Shown piece by piece: positions 14,214 to 22,274 of a DNA stretch of 24,058 bases (position 1 is its first letter; every line of letters begins with the position of its first letter). The notes under the pieces were generated by a model. That model was not told where the DNA came from. It did not search any database and saw only the letters and a list, made by a program, of their open reading frames with translations. The stretch covers positions 1 to 24,058 of the forward strand of contig CAYMCQ010000066.1 of NCBI GenBank assembly GCA_964389025.1, given 5' to 3'. The DNA is from CAYMCQ01 sp964389025 (lineage in GTDB: Bacteria; Verrucomicrobiota; Verrucomicrobiia; Limisphaerales; CAYMCQ01). The position numbers and the translations under genes are program-made.

Positions 14214-14950
14214 GTCAAAATCTCCGGCTCGCCTTCCGTGACAAGCACCGTATGCTCAAAATGGGCTGATAGTGAACCATCCTGCGTGACCACTGTCCAG
14301 CGGTCTTTCAATATTTTTACGCCGGGCAAACCGGCGTTCACCATCGGCTCAATCGCCAAAGTCATGCCCGCCTGCAACTTCTGATTGCACTTCGAATCAA
14401 CGAAATTCGGCACTTGCGGGTCTTCATGCACTTTTCGCCCAACTCCGTGCCCCACAAACTCGCGAACCACGCTGTATCCGTTGCCCTCGACATAATTCTG
14501 TATCGCGCGCGAAATATCGCCGACGCGTTTGCCCGGGACGGCCCGGGCGATTCCTTCGTAAAGAGCTTTTTCCGACACGTCCATCAATCGCTGCGCCGCA
14601 ACGCCGCAGCCCCCCACAGCGACGGTTTTCGCAACGTCGCCGACAAAGCCGCGAAAAAAGACGCCGACGTCCAGACTCACGATGTCGCCGAACTCGACGC
14701 GACGCGCGCTGCCAAACCCATGCACGACTTCATCGTTCACCGAGATGCAAATCTGCCCCGGAAATTTCCGGTAACCTAAAAACGCGCTCTTCGCCCCGTA
14801 AAAGTTTATCCGCCCCGCCGCAAACATCTCGATGTCCTTCGTCGTCACACCCGGCTGAATAAACCCGGCAGTTTCATTCAGCACGTCGCTTGCGATGGCG
14901 CACGCCGGACGCATCGCTTCCAAATCTTTTTCGGTCTTCAGGACGATCAT
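14174..14950 (-). CDS. map: Methionine aminopeptidase, type I
   Basis: MetAP removes the initiator methionine from nascent proteins. All metal and catalytic ligands of the pita-bread fold can be placed: H77 (VVHGFG), D94 (SLDVGV), D105 (VGDVAKT), H168 (VGHGVG), E201 (AIEPMV) and E232 (FEHTVLVTE). At 258 residues, without an N-terminal zinc-finger or SH3 extension, it is type Ia-like. It follows secY after a 94-base gap that holds a long inverted repeat, and its 3' end overlaps the infA start by 40 bases. The adk gene that commonly sits between secY and map is missing. Confidence 0.96.
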   Translation of the reverse strand: MIVLKTEKDLEAMRPACAIASDVLNETAGFIQPGVTTKDIEMFAAGRINFYGAKSAFLGYRKFPGQICISVNDEVVHGFGSARRVEFGDIVSLDVGVFFRGFVGDVAKTVAVGGCGVAAQRLMDVSEKALYEGIARAVPGKRVGDISRAIQNYVEGNGYSVVREFVGHGVGRKVHEDPQVPNFVDSKCNQKLQAGMTLAIEPMVNAGLPGVKILKDRWTVVTQDGSLSAHFEHTVLVTEGEPEILTCHETMSSAPKAQ

Positions 14951-14960
14951 CTGCTCAACT

Positions 14961-15035
14961 CTTAATCTTAATCTTTTTCTTAAGCTTAATCCGGCTCCAC
15001 AAAATATTAGGATTAAGAGAAAGATTAAGATTAAG
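14961..15035. repeat. Long inverted repeat of TTAATC words between secY and map
   Basis: CTTAATCTTAATCTTT (14961-14976) pairs perfectly with AAAGATTAAGATTAAG (15020-15035). An inner CTTAATCC/GGATTAAG pair lies at 14985-14992 and 15010-15017. The arms are built from a tandem 6-base word. It fills nearly all of the secY-map gap and would form a strong A/U-rich hairpin in the mRNA. No T tract follows it in the direction of transcription, so it does not look like a standard terminator. Confidence 0.7.
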
Positions 15036-15044
15036 AACGGGAGA

Positions 15045-16427
15045 TTAGAACCGTCCCTTCAATCGCCCCTTCTTCAAAAACCCGTCGTAATGCCGCATCA
15101 ACAAGTGCGATTCCATCTGCCGCATCGTGTCGAGCATCACACCGACCATGATCAGCAGGCTCGTTCCGCCAAAATATTGCGCGACTGGATACGGAATTTG
15201 CATCTCGTTATAGAGCAGCATCGGAATCACGGCGATGACTGTCAGGAAAACCGCGCCAGCCAGCGTGATGCGGCTCATCGCATTGTGGAGAAAATCACTC
15301 GTTGACGTTCCGGGACGCACTCCTGGAATGTAGCCGCCATTCTTTTTCAAATCGTCAGCGATCTGGATTTCGTTGAACTGCGTCGCGACCCAGAAGTAGG
15401 AGAAAAACAAAATCATCAATCCATAGAGCACAAGGTAAACGAAGTGCCTTTCGCCCAGATAACCTGCCAACGTCCTCAAGAACGGCACATCCCAGGCCGC
15501 ACCAAGAAATTGAAAAATCTTTTGTGGAAACATCAGGATCGCCTGCGCAAAAATGATGGGCATGACGCCGGCATAATTCACCCGCAACGGCATGAACGAC
15601 GTTCCGCCGGAGTAAACTTTCCGCCCAACAGCGCGTTGCGCGTATTGCACGGGGACTTTTCGCTGTGCCTGTGTGACGGCGATGACTCCGGCGATGACAC
15701 CACCCAAAAGCAACACGAGCGCGATGGCGTGGCCTAAACCAAAATTCGTCTGGCCGCTTGGCGGAAAGAACATATCTTTCAATGTAACCGCTGCCTGGGG
15801 CAACCGTGCGAGAATGCCAATCGTAATAACAAGGGAAATTCCGTTCCCGATTCCGCGCTCGGTGATTTGCTCGCCCAGCCACATCAACAGCATCGTGCCG
15901 GTGGTCAGAATCAGCACTGTTTGAATGCGATACCACCATGCGTTTTCATAAAGAACCAATTTCTTGGAAGGGTCGAAGCCCTGAAAAAGATTCGCCGGAT
16001 TTTCCCATGTAACGGCAGTCGCAATCCCCCAGCCGATGCACAACAGCACCGTCAAGTAGCGCCCATACTGAATCAACTTCGTGCGACCGCCTTCTTCACG
16101 AGCCAGTTTGCTGAGCCTCGGCACCACGGCTGTGCATAGTTGGAGAATGATCGTCGCGCTGATGTAGGGCATGATGCCCAGCGCTCCGATGGCGCACTGT
16201 TCAAGAGCGCCGCCCGTGAACATGCTATACATCCCCAACAGCCCGCCACCGCCTTTGGCCGACTGCTGATCAAAAAATTCCTTCAACAACTGGCCGTCCA
16301 GACCCGGCACAGGGATGATTGAAATGAGCCGGCAGATCGCCAGGACCACCAGCGTGAAAAAAATACGGGATTTCAGTTCGGGAATCTTGAAACAGTTGCT
16401 GAATGTATTGAAGATGGAGGAAAGCAT
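15045..16427 (-). CDS. secY: Protein translocase subunit SecY
   Basis: SecY forms the membrane channel of the Sec translocon with SecE and SecG. The 460 residues show ten hydrophobic helices. The N-terminal IPELKSRIFFTLVVLAICR, then GALGIMPYISATIILQL in helix 2, GIGNGISLVITIGI in the middle, and the cytoplasmic loop GRKVYSGGTSFMPLRVNYAG identify it. YIPGVRPGTSTSDFL is the conserved loop before helix 9. The start is 12 bases after rplO, the usual place at the end of the spc genes. Confidence 0.97.
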   Translation of the reverse strand: MLSSIFNTFSNCFKIPELKSRIFFTLVVLAICRLISIIPVPGLDGQLLKEFFDQQSAKGGGGLLGMYSMFTGGALEQCAIGALGIMPYISATIILQLCTAVVPRLSKLAREEGGRTKLIQYGRYLTVLLCIGWGIATAVTWENPANLFQGFDPSKKLVLYENAWWYRIQTVLILTTGTMLLMWLGEQITERGIGNGISLVITIGILARLPQAAVTLKDMFFPPSGQTNFGLGHAIALVLLLGGVIAGVIAVTQAQRKVPVQYAQRAVGRKVYSGGTSFMPLRVNYAGVMPIIFAQAILMFPQKIFQFLGAAWDVPFLRTLAGYLGERHFVYLVLYGLMILFFSYFWVATQFNEIQIADDLKKNGGYIPGVRPGTSTSDFLHNAMSRITLAGAVFLTVIAVIPMLLYNEMQIPYPVAQYFGGTSLLIMVGVMLDTMRQMESHLLMRHYDGFLKKGRLKGRF

Positions 16428-16439
16428 GGCCCGGTTAAA

Positions 16440-16907
16440 CTACGCGCTGACCGCCTTCGTTTTCTGGATCACTTCGCAGACGCCGCCGGCCTTTTCGATT
16501 TTGCTTTTGGCGGAACCGCTGAAAGCATGCGCGCTGACGGTCAACTTTTTCTTCAACTCCCCGTCGCCCAGAATTTTGATTCCATCGCCTTTGCCGTTGG
16601 CGAGGCCTGCGCCGCGCAAAGTCTCCGCGTCAACGCGCGCGCCGTCGTCGAAACGATTCAGTTCGCCCACGTTCACTGGAATATAAACCGTGCCATGACG
16701 GGCGTTGTTGAAACCGCGCTTCGGGATGCGACGGATGAGCGGCATCTGGCCGCCTTCGAAACCGATGCGAATGGAACTTCCCGAGCGCGCGGTCTGGCCT
16801 TTGCCACCGCGTCCGCTGGTTTTTCCGTGGCCGCTCGCGCGTCCCTGCCCGAGACGCTTCGTGCGATGCTTTGCGCCCGGACGTGGTTTGAGATCGTGTA
16901 AACGCAT
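16440..16907 (-). CDS. rplO: 50S ribosomal protein L15
   Basis: L15 is a late-assembling 23S rRNA-binding protein with a long extended N-terminus. The glycine- and arginine-rich segment KRLGQGRASGHGKTSGRGGK (18-37), then GFEGGQMPLIRRIPKRGF, are diagnostic. At 155 residues it has typical length. It directly follows rpsE with a 6-base gap. The small rpmD (L30) gene usually found between them is absent on this strand. Confidence 0.97.
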   Translation of the reverse strand: MRLHDLKPRPGAKHRTKRLGQGRASGHGKTSGRGGKGQTARSGSSIRIGFEGGQMPLIRRIPKRGFNNARHGTVYIPVNVGELNRFDDGARVDAETLRGAGLANGKGDGIKILGDGELKKKLTVSAHAFSGSAKSKIEKAGGVCEVIQKTKAVSA

Positions 16908-16913
16908 AAAATC

Positions 16914-17621
16914 TTAAGCAATGACTGGTGGAATCGCACCCACTGGGGCGTGCTCTGGCGCTCTGGAGATTTCCAGCGCTTTTGGCGCTTCCGGCTTCTT
17001 CGTCGGCAATCCGCGACCTTGCAAAATATCTTCGCGCAAACGCAGGCTCAACAGCGCCTTCAAGGTCGCCTTCACTACGTTCGACGGGTTGTTGGAACCG
17101 AGAGATTTTGTGAGAACGTCCTTCACTCCAGCGGATTCAAGAACTGCGCGCACTGTTTTGCCGGCAATGATCCCGGTTCCTGGCGACGCGGGACGCAACA
17201 AAATTTTGGCCCCATCAAAATGGCAAAAGACTTCATGCGGAATCGTCGCCTCGCGAAGCGAAACTTTCACCATGTTCTGTTTTGCCAGTTCGCCGCCTTT
17301 GCGGATCGCATCCGCAACTTCGCCCGCTTTGCCAAGACCGACACCGACGCGGCCTTTTCGGTCGCCCGCGACAACCAGCGCGCTGAAATTAAACCGCCGT
17401 CCGCCCTTCACAACCTTCGCCGAACGGTTGATGAACACAACTTTCTCGCTCAACTCATCTCCAGACTTGGGGGCTTGAGGCAAATCATTCCGGCGACCAC
17501 GGCGCTGACGATCAGGCCGCGCCCCTTTGACTTCCGGGACTTCCAGCGCTTCCGCCGCTTCCGGAGTTTCCAAAATCTCCGCGACCTCTTCACCTTCTAC
17601 AATTTTAATTTCTTCAGCCAC
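16914..17621 (-). CDS. rpsE: 30S ribosomal protein S5 with N- and C-terminal extensions
   Basis: S5 is in the small-subunit body near the mRNA entry and affects decoding accuracy. The double-stranded-RNA-binding half is clear (SEKVVFINRSAKVVKGGRRF, then FSALVVAGDRKGRVGVGLGKAGEV), as is the C-terminal half (RPASPGTGIIAGKTVRAVLE, then DVLTKSLGSNNPSNVVKAT). The protein is 235 residues against about 160-175 in most bacteria. The extra is an acidic N-terminal 55 residues (EVAEILETPEAAEALEVPEV) and a Pro/Ala-rich tail. It starts with GTG, with only a weak AGAGA upstream. A start nearer the core is possible but none is better supported. Confidence 0.95.
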   Translation of the reverse strand: MAEEIKIVEGEEVAEILETPEAAEALEVPEVKGARPDRQRRGRRNDLPQAPKSGDELSEKVVFINRSAKVVKGGRRFNFSALVVAGDRKGRVGVGLGKAGEVADAIRKGGELAKQNMVKVSLREATIPHEVFCHFDGAKILLRPASPGTGIIAGKTVRAVLESAGVKDVLTKSLGSNNPSNVVKATLKALLSLRLREDILQGRGLPTKKPEAPKALEISRAPEHAPVGAIPPVIA

Positions 17622-17636
17622 AGTTTTTCTCTTTGG

Positions 17637-17996
17637 TTAAAATTTCAGTCCGGCTTCGCGCGCGGCGTCCGCGAGCGCCTTGACTTTGCCGTGATAACGC
17701 GCGCCACTGCGGTCAAACACAACCGCACTGATCCCCTTCCCTTTGGCCGCTTCAGCCGCCGCCGTTCCGATGATCTTCGCGCTCGCCGCGTTCGCCTTCA
17801 AATTGTCCGCTGCAGTTTTACCCGTGGTGCAGGCCGCCGCGATCGTGACACCCGCAACGTCGTCAATGAACTGAACGTGGATGTTTTTGTTCGTGAAACG
17901 GACGCTCATGCGCGGACGTTCCTTCGTGCCGGAAACTTTCTTTCGCACGCGGTAATGCCGCAGTCGCGCGAGTTCGTGTTTTTTTGCGTTTCTCAT
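17637..17996 (-). CDS. rplR: 50S ribosomal protein L18
   Basis: L18 binds 5S rRNA together with L5 and L25-like proteins in the central protuberance. KERPRMSVRFTNKNIHVQFIDD and GISAVVFDRSGARYHGKVKALADAAREAGLKF (read here as AVVFDRSGARYHGKV then ALADAAREAGL) are the family landmarks. The frame can be extended to a TTG at 18035. I chose the ATG at 17996, which gives 119 residues, the usual length, and begins MRNAKKHELARLRHYRVRKK. No ribosome-binding site is visible for either start. Confidence 0.95.
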   Translation of the reverse strand: MRNAKKHELARLRHYRVRKKVSGTKERPRMSVRFTNKNIHVQFIDDVAGVTIAAACTTGKTAADNLKANAASAKIIGTAAAEAAKGKGISAVVFDRSGARYHGKVKALADAAREAGLKF

Positions 17997-18037
17997 TTTC
18001 GTTTCGCCACGGTTTTTGCCGTGAGCTTCAATCAAAT

Positions 18038-18574
18038 TTATTGGACGGTCTTGCCTTCCTTGCGGACGACGTGCTCACCGACATATCTCACGCCCTTGCC
18101 CTTGTAAGGTTCCGGTGGATAATACGCGCGAAGCTCGGACGCAACCTTGCCGACAAGCTGCTTGTCCGGGCCTTCAATCGTCAGCTTCGTGTTTTCCTCG
18201 ACCGTAACCTTGATCTGGTCGGGGATCTGGTAATTGATCGGGTGCGAGTAGCCGAGGCTCATGTTCACGACCTTGCCCTGCACGGCGGCCTTGAAGCCGA
18301 CGCCCTGGATCTCGAGCTTCTTCACGAAACCTTCGCTCACGCCCTTGACCATGTTGTTCACCAGTGCGCGGCTCAATCCATGCAACGCCTTCGCCTGCGC
18401 ATCATCGCCCTCGCGGCCAAGAACGATCTTGTCGCCCTCGACTTTCAGATTCGTGCGGCTCGGCAACTCCCATTGCAACCTGCCTTTAGGTCCTTCGACA
18501 GAAATTTTTTGCCCCTTCGCCTCAACTTTGACTTTGGGCGGTATGACAACCGGTTGTTTTCCAATTCGTGACAT
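18038..18574 (-). CDS. rplF: 50S ribosomal protein L6
   Basis: L6 lies near the factor-binding centre of the large subunit and consists of two related domains. The start MSRIGKQPVVIPPKVKVEAK and the C-terminal signature PDQIKVTVEENTKLTIEGPD followed by RAYYPPEPYKGKGVRYVGE identify it. The 178 residues match the family. It lies 9 bases after rpsH and 41 bases before rplR. Confidence 0.97.
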   Translation of the reverse strand: MSRIGKQPVVIPPKVKVEAKGQKISVEGPKGRLQWELPSRTNLKVEGDKIVLGREGDDAQAKALHGLSRALVNNMVKGVSEGFVKKLEIQGVGFKAAVQGKVVNMSLGYSHPINYQIPDQIKVTVEENTKLTIEGPDKQLVGKVASELRAYYPPEPYKGKGVRYVGEHVVRKEGKTVQ

Positions 18575-18583
18575 AAAAACTTT

Positions 18584-18970
18584 CTACCAGACGTAACAGA
18601 TCAATTCGCCGCCAAGATTTTTCCGGCGCGCCTGGTAATCACTCATGATCCCTTCCGAGGTCGAAATGATCGCCACACCCAGACCTCCGCGCACTCGCGG
18701 AATGTCCTTCGCGCCGACATAACGACGCAGCCCCGGCGTGCTCATCCGCTTTAATCCTTCGATCACGCACTTCTTGCCCTGATATTTCATCTTCACGGTC
18801 ATCTTCTTGATCACGTTGCCTTCAACGGCCACGTCCGCGATGTAACCTTCGTTCTTCAAAATCTTCGCCACGCTCTCCTTCAGCTTGGAGTGCGGTATTT
18901 CCACGATGGGTATTTGCACGCGCCCGCCATTGCGGATCCGCGTCAGCATATCTGAAATTGGATCAGTCAT
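18584..18970 (-). CDS. rpsH: 30S ribosomal protein S8
   Basis: S8 binds helix 21 of 16S rRNA and represses the spc operon in E. coli. MTDPISDMLTRIRNGGRVQ at the start and the C-terminal GVAIISTSEGIMSDYQARRK identify it. At 128 residues it has normal length. I did not find a convincing S8-like operator near rplE, where E. coli has it. Confidence 0.97.
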   Translation of the reverse strand: MTDPISDMLTRIRNGGRVQIPIVEIPHSKLKESVAKILKNEGYIADVAVEGNVIKKMTVKMKYQGKKCVIEGLKRMSTPGLRRYVGAKDIPRVRGGLGVAIISTSEGIMSDYQARRKNLGGELICYVW

Positions 18971-18995
18971 TTTAAAAGCTTTATCTTATTCCGGT

Positions 18996-19265
18996 TTACC
19001 AGCTCGCCTTCGTCACGCCGGGAATCAATCCGTTCAGCGCCGCCTCGCGGAACGTCATGCGCGAGCAATTGAACTTCCGCAAATAACCATGACGCCGTCC
19101 GGAAATCGCGCAGCGGTTCACCACGCGTGTCGGGCTGGCGTTGCGCGGCAGCTTTGAAAGCCCGGCGTAATCGCCCTTCGCTTTCAATTCAGCGCGGAGC
19201 GCGGCATATTTTTTCACCGCGTCTTTTTTCTTCTTGTTGCGTTCGAACCATGCTTTCTTTGCCAT
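18996..19265 (-). CDS. rpsN: 30S ribosomal protein S14 (zinc-free form)
   Basis: S14 lies in the head of the small subunit. MAKKAWFERNKKKKDAVKKY and the C-terminal NRCAISGRRHGYLRKFNCSR identify it. At 89 residues, without the paired CxxC motifs, it is the long zinc-independent form. The 77-base gap to rplE is mostly filled by a palindromic repeat at 19282-19333. Confidence 0.96.
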   Translation of the reverse strand: MAKKAWFERNKKKKDAVKKYAALRAELKAKGDYAGLSKLPRNASPTRVVNRCAISGRRHGYLRKFNCSRMTFREAALNGLIPGVTKASW

Positions 19266-19281
19266 ATTTTTATTTTCGTTT

Positions 19282-19333
19282 GGTAGGGACGCGCTGCCGC
19301 GCGTCCGAGGCCGACCAGCAGGTCGGCCCTACC
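19282..19333 (+). repeat. GGTAGGG...CCCTACC palindromic repeat between rplE and rpsN
   Basis: The element is bounded by GGTAGGG (19282-19288) and CCCTACC (19327-19333) and contains an inner perfect hairpin GGCCGACC/GGTCGGCC (19309-19316, 19321-19328) with a 4-base loop. Its first 25 bases match the element at 10907-10956 (opposite strand) closely. It sits inside an operon, so it is transcribed. Confidence 0.7.
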
Positions 19334-19342
19334 GTTGTAAAT

Positions 19343-19885
19343 TTATTTTTCCGCGAACGGCATGCCCATCAACTTCAACATCTCTAGCGCTTCTTCGTTC
19401 GTGGTCGCGCTCGTCACAATTGTGATGTCCATCCCCTGCTGCCGTTTGATTTTGTCCAGCTCAATCTCCGGGAAAATCGTCTGGTCACTGACTCCCAACG
19501 AATAATTTCCGCGCCCGTCAAACGACCTCGGCGACAATCCGCGAAAGTCGCGGATACGCGGCAGCGCCGTCGCCACCAGCCGGTCAAAAAATTCATACAT
19601 CGCGTCGCGACGCAGCGTCACGCGGCAGCCGATGGGCTGGTTCTCGCGCAGTTTGAAGTTCGCGATGCTATGCCGCGACTTGCTGATCGCCGGCTTGCGC
19701 CCCGTGATGAGCGACAAATCCTTCGCCGCATCCTCGATAGCGCCTTTTTCCAGGGACGCGCTCACGCCCATGTTCACCACGATCTTTTCCATGCGCGGGA
19801 TTTGATGGACGTTTGCATACTTGCGCTTTTCTTTCAGCGCCGGCACGACGTCATTGACGTATTTTTCGTAAAGTCTTGCTTTCAT
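19343..19885 (-). CDS. rplE: 50S ribosomal protein L5
   Basis: L5 binds 5S rRNA and contacts the P-site tRNA and S13 across the subunit bridge. Typical segments are LYEKYVNDVVPALKEKRKY, QIPRMEKIVVNMGV, KSRHSIANFKLRENQPIGCR and GVSDQTIFPEIELDKI. The frame can open at a GTG at 19891, but the ATG two codons later gives MKARLYEK and 180 residues, the family's usual length. No ribosome-binding site separates the options. Confidence 0.96.
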   Translation of the reverse strand: MKARLYEKYVNDVVPALKEKRKYANVHQIPRMEKIVVNMGVSASLEKGAIEDAAKDLSLITGRKPAISKSRHSIANFKLRENQPIGCRVTLRRDAMYEFFDRLVATALPRIRDFRGLSPRSFDGRGNYSLGVSDQTIFPEIELDKIKRQQGMDITIVTSATTNEEALEMLKLMGMPFAEK

Positions 19886-19937
19886 TTTCACTGCGCTTCG
19901 GATTTTGCCGAAGCATTTTTCAAAATTCTAATCTTAA

Positions 19938-20222
19938 TCACGCTTGCGCCGTCTGTGCTTCCCCGGCTGTTCGCCCGGCGCGCGCGTCATAATTCTCCGC
20001 CTTCATCACATTCGAAATGTGAATAGTGCCTTCGCGCTCGACGATCGCGCCCTGCGGATGCTGCTGGCTCTTGCGCGTGTGGCGTTTGATCATCGCAACG
20101 CCTTCGACAATCACGCGCTGTTTTTTCGGCGCCACGGAAATGATTTTGCCGCGCTTGCCACTGTGCGAGCCGGCAATCACCACCACTTCATCACCTTTTT
20201 TAACATGAAAATTTCTTTGCAT
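19938..20222 (-). CDS. rplX: 50S ribosomal protein L24
   Basis: L24 is one of the first proteins to bind 23S rRNA and initiates large-subunit assembly. FHVKKGDEVVVIAGSHSGKRGKI is the KOW motif at the N-terminus, and RVIVEGVAMIKRHTRKSQ follows. Starting at the ATG at 20222, 2 bases after the rplN stop, it has 94 residues; a TTG two codons upstream overlaps rplN and is less likely. The sequence GGAAGTGA just upstream, in the end of rplN, could serve as a weak ribosome-binding site. Confidence 0.96.
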   Translation of the reverse strand: MQRNFHVKKGDEVVVIAGSHSGKRGKIISVAPKKQRVIVEGVAMIKRHTRKSQQHPQGAIVEREGTIHISNVMKAENYDARAGRTAGEAQTAQA

Positions 20223-20224
20223 AC

Positions 20225-20590
20225 TCAAATCACTTCCGGCGCGAGCGAAACGATCTTCATAAATTTTTTGTCGCGCAACTCGCGCGCGACCGGCCCGAAG
20301 ATGCGAGTGCCGCGCGGATTATTGTCGGCGTCAATGATCACAACCGCATTGCTGTCGAACCGCAGGCACGAGCCGTCGCTGCGGCGAATGATGTGCCGGG
20401 TCCGGACCACCACCGCGTTCACTACCTCGCCCTTTTTCACTGTGCCGTCCGGCGCAGCTTCCTTGATGTGCGCCTTGATGACGTCACCCACATGAGCGTA
20501 ACGCTGGTTCTTGCCAAGAACGCCGATGGCCCACGCCAACTTTGCACCGGTGTTGTCGGCAACATCCAAATTAGAACGAATCTGTAACAT
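20225..20590 (-). CDS. rplN: 50S ribosomal protein L14
   Basis: L14 forms part of an intersubunit bridge and is the docking site for silencing factor RsfS. MLQIRSNLDVADNTGAKLAW, KKGEVVNAVVVRTRHIIRRSDG, and GTRIFGPVARELRDKKFMKIVSLAPEVI (core GTRIFGPVARELRD) are highly conserved. The 121 residues match the family closely. It follows rpsQ after 9 bases. Confidence 0.98.
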   Translation of the reverse strand: MLQIRSNLDVADNTGAKLAWAIGVLGKNQRYAHVGDVIKAHIKEAAPDGTVKKGEVVNAVVVRTRHIIRRSDGSCLRFDSNAVVIIDADNNPRGTRIFGPVARELRDKKFMKIVSLAPEVI

Positions 20591-20599
20591 AAAAATCTT

Positions 20600-20911
20600 T
20601 TAGGCCGTCACGCGCTCCGGTTCGGTGTTCTTCTCGACAACTTCAACGAGCCGCCAGCGTTTCAGCTTCGACAACGGCCGCGTTTCCTGGATGCGCACGC
20701 GATCACCGACCTTCGCTTCGCTCTTCTCGTCGTGCGCGTAAAACTTTGAGAAGCCCGTCACAATTTTCCGGTAGCGCGGATGTTGAAACCGCCGCTCAAC
20801 TTGCACCACAATCGTCTTGGTCATCTTGTTCGAGATGACTTCGCCAACGCGCTCCTTGCGATTGCCGCGCTCCTGTTCTGTCGTCTGCAAATTCGTTGTT
20901 TCTTCAGCCAT
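20600..20911 (-). CDS. rpsQ: 30S ribosomal protein S17
   Basis: S17 is an OB-fold protein in the small-subunit body. KERVGEVISNKMTKTIVVQV and FYAHDEKSEAKVGDRVRIQE then TRPLSKLKRWRLVEV identify it. At 103 residues it is about 15 longer than E. coli S17, mostly from an N-terminal leader (MAEETTNLQTTEQERGN). It follows rpmC after an 8-base gap. Confidence 0.96.
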   Translation of the reverse strand: MAEETTNLQTTEQERGNRKERVGEVISNKMTKTIVVQVERRFQHPRYRKIVTGFSKFYAHDEKSEAKVGDRVRIQETRPLSKLKRWRLVEVVEKNTEPERVTA

Positions 20912-20919
20912 AAAATTCT

Positions 20920-21117
20920 TTAAGCCGCTTTGTGCCGCAACTGCGACAGCCGCGTTTCGATCCGCGCGATGTCCTTGCGAAGATTCCGCAGGCGCGACGG
21001 CTTTTCCAGTTGCGCGCTCGCCTGTTGCAATCGCAGGTTGAACATCTCCTGCCGCAAATCACGGCTCTTCGCCGTCAATTCGACCTGCGTCATGTCTTTG
21101 AATTCTGACATCTTCAT
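20920..21117 (-). CDS. rpmC: 50S ribosomal protein L29
   Basis: L29 is a small helical-hairpin protein at the rim of the polypeptide exit tunnel, close to the trigger factor and SRP docking site. DMTQVELTAKSRDLRQEMFN and LRNLRKDIARIETRLSQLR identify it. The 65 residues are typical. Two ATGs are possible (21117 and 21111). The first has AAGAGAG upstream with a 5-base gap and is preferred. Confidence 0.95.
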   Translation of the reverse strand: MKMSEFKDMTQVELTAKSRDLRQEMFNLRLQQASAQLEKPSRLRNLRKDIARIETRLSQLRHKAA

Positions 21118-21127
21118 AAAAACTCTC

Positions 21128-21553
21128 TTAAGCGGCGGCAGCGTGATGGCGCGAAATGAATTTCGTTTTGATCGGCAGCTTCGTCGCCGCCAGTCTCATG
21201 CACTCGCGCGCGATCGGTTCGGCCACACCGTCCACTTCGAACAAAACCGTCGCCGGCTTGATTACCGCGACCCACGATTCGAGCGGGCCTTTGCCCTTGC
21301 CCATTCGAGTTTCGAGCGGCTTCTTCGTGTAAGACTTCTGCGGGAAAATGCGGATCCACATCTTGCCACGGCGCTTCATGAAACGGTTGATCGCCACGCG
21401 CGCCGCCTCGATCTGCTTCGTGTCAAGCCACGCGCGCTCCAGCGATTGCAATCCGTGTTCGCCGAACGCGACCGTGTTTCCGCGCGTCGCCATGCCCGCG
21501 CGGCTTCCCCGGTGCATCTTGCGAAATTTGACTCGTGCTGGTTGTAACGGCAT
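21128..21553 (-). CDS. rplP: 50S ribosomal protein L16
   Basis: L16 lies near the A site and is needed for late large-subunit assembly. MPLQPARVKFRKMHRGSRAG, FGEHGLQSLERAWLDTKQIEAAR (read in two parts) and RGKMWIRIFPQKSYTKKPLE then TRMGKGKGPLESWVAVIKPA are diagnostic. At 141 residues it is a standard length. The next gene, rpmC, begins 10 bases on. Confidence 0.97.
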   Translation of the reverse strand: MPLQPARVKFRKMHRGSRAGMATRGNTVAFGEHGLQSLERAWLDTKQIEAARVAINRFMKRRGKMWIRIFPQKSYTKKPLETRMGKGKGPLESWVAVIKPATVLFEVDGVAEPIARECMRLAATKLPIKTKFISRHHAAAA

Positions 21554-21567
21554 AAAAAATTCAAAAA

Positions 21568-22245
21568 TTAATTCGCTGCAGCTTCAATCGGCTGCGCCTT
21601 CACCATCTTGTTGGCATCCGGTTTCACGTCGCCCTTGCAAATCCAACATTTGATTCCGAGCTTTCCGTAAACGGTCTTCGCTTCGGCAAATCCATAATCA
21701 ATCTCCGCGCGCAACGTGTGCAGGGGAACGCGGCCAACGTGATACGACTCCACGCGCGCCAGTTCAGCGCCGCCAAGACGACCGGCGCAACGAATCTTGA
21801 TTCCCTGCGCGCCGTTATCCATCGTGGTCTGCACGGCCTTTTTCATCGCGCGACGGAACGAAACGCGGCGCTCCAGTTGCAGCGCGACGTTTTCGGCGAC
21901 GAGTTGGGCATCGAGTTCCGGCTTCTTCACTTCCTGGATGTCCACGTAAATCTCTTTGCCGGTCATCAGGCTTAATTCTTCCTTGAGCTTGTCAATCTCC
22001 GCGCCCTTGCGACCGATCACCACGCCCGGACGCGCGGTCAAAATCGTGATGCGACACCGGTTCGCCGCGCGCTCGATCAAAATTCGCGGCACCGACGCCG
22101 TTTCCAGCTTCTTCTTCAACAGGTCGCGGATCTTACGGTCTTCGGTCAGCAGTTTGCCGAAGTCTTTTTTATCGGAATACCACTTCGACCGCCAGTCTTT
22201 GTTGACCGCGACTCGCAGACCGATTGGATTTGTTTTCTGACCCAT
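21568..22245 (-). CDS. rpsC: 30S ribosomal protein S3
   Basis: S3 is at the mRNA entry channel and contributes to the ribosome's helicase activity. MGQKTNPIGLRVAVNKDWRS, the KH-domain loop VVIGRKGAEIDKLKEEL, and the C-terminal GRLGGAELARVESYHVGRVP then LHTLRAEIDYGFAEAKT identify it. The 225 residues are typical. A terminator-like hairpin lies between rplV and this gene, so rpsC may be expressed partly from another promoter or by readthrough. Confidence 0.97.
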   Translation of the reverse strand: MGQKTNPIGLRVAVNKDWRSKWYSDKKDFGKLLTEDRKIRDLLKKKLETASVPRILIERAANRCRITILTARPGVVIGRKGAEIDKLKEELSLMTGKEIYVDIQEVKKPELDAQLVAENVALQLERRVSFRRAMKKAVQTTMDNGAQGIKIRCAGRLGGAELARVESYHVGRVPLHTLRAEIDYGFAEAKTVYGKLGIKCWICKGDVKPDANKMVKAQPIEAAAN

Positions 22246-22274
22246 ACTTTAATTTTTGTCTTTTTCTTTCTTAC

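Noticed and set aside
16950..18107. A 385-codon plus-strand open frame across rpsE and rplR
   Set aside because: It is antisense to two clear ribosomal-protein genes, has Arg/Phe-rich composition typical of reverse-strand shadows, and spans a gene boundary.
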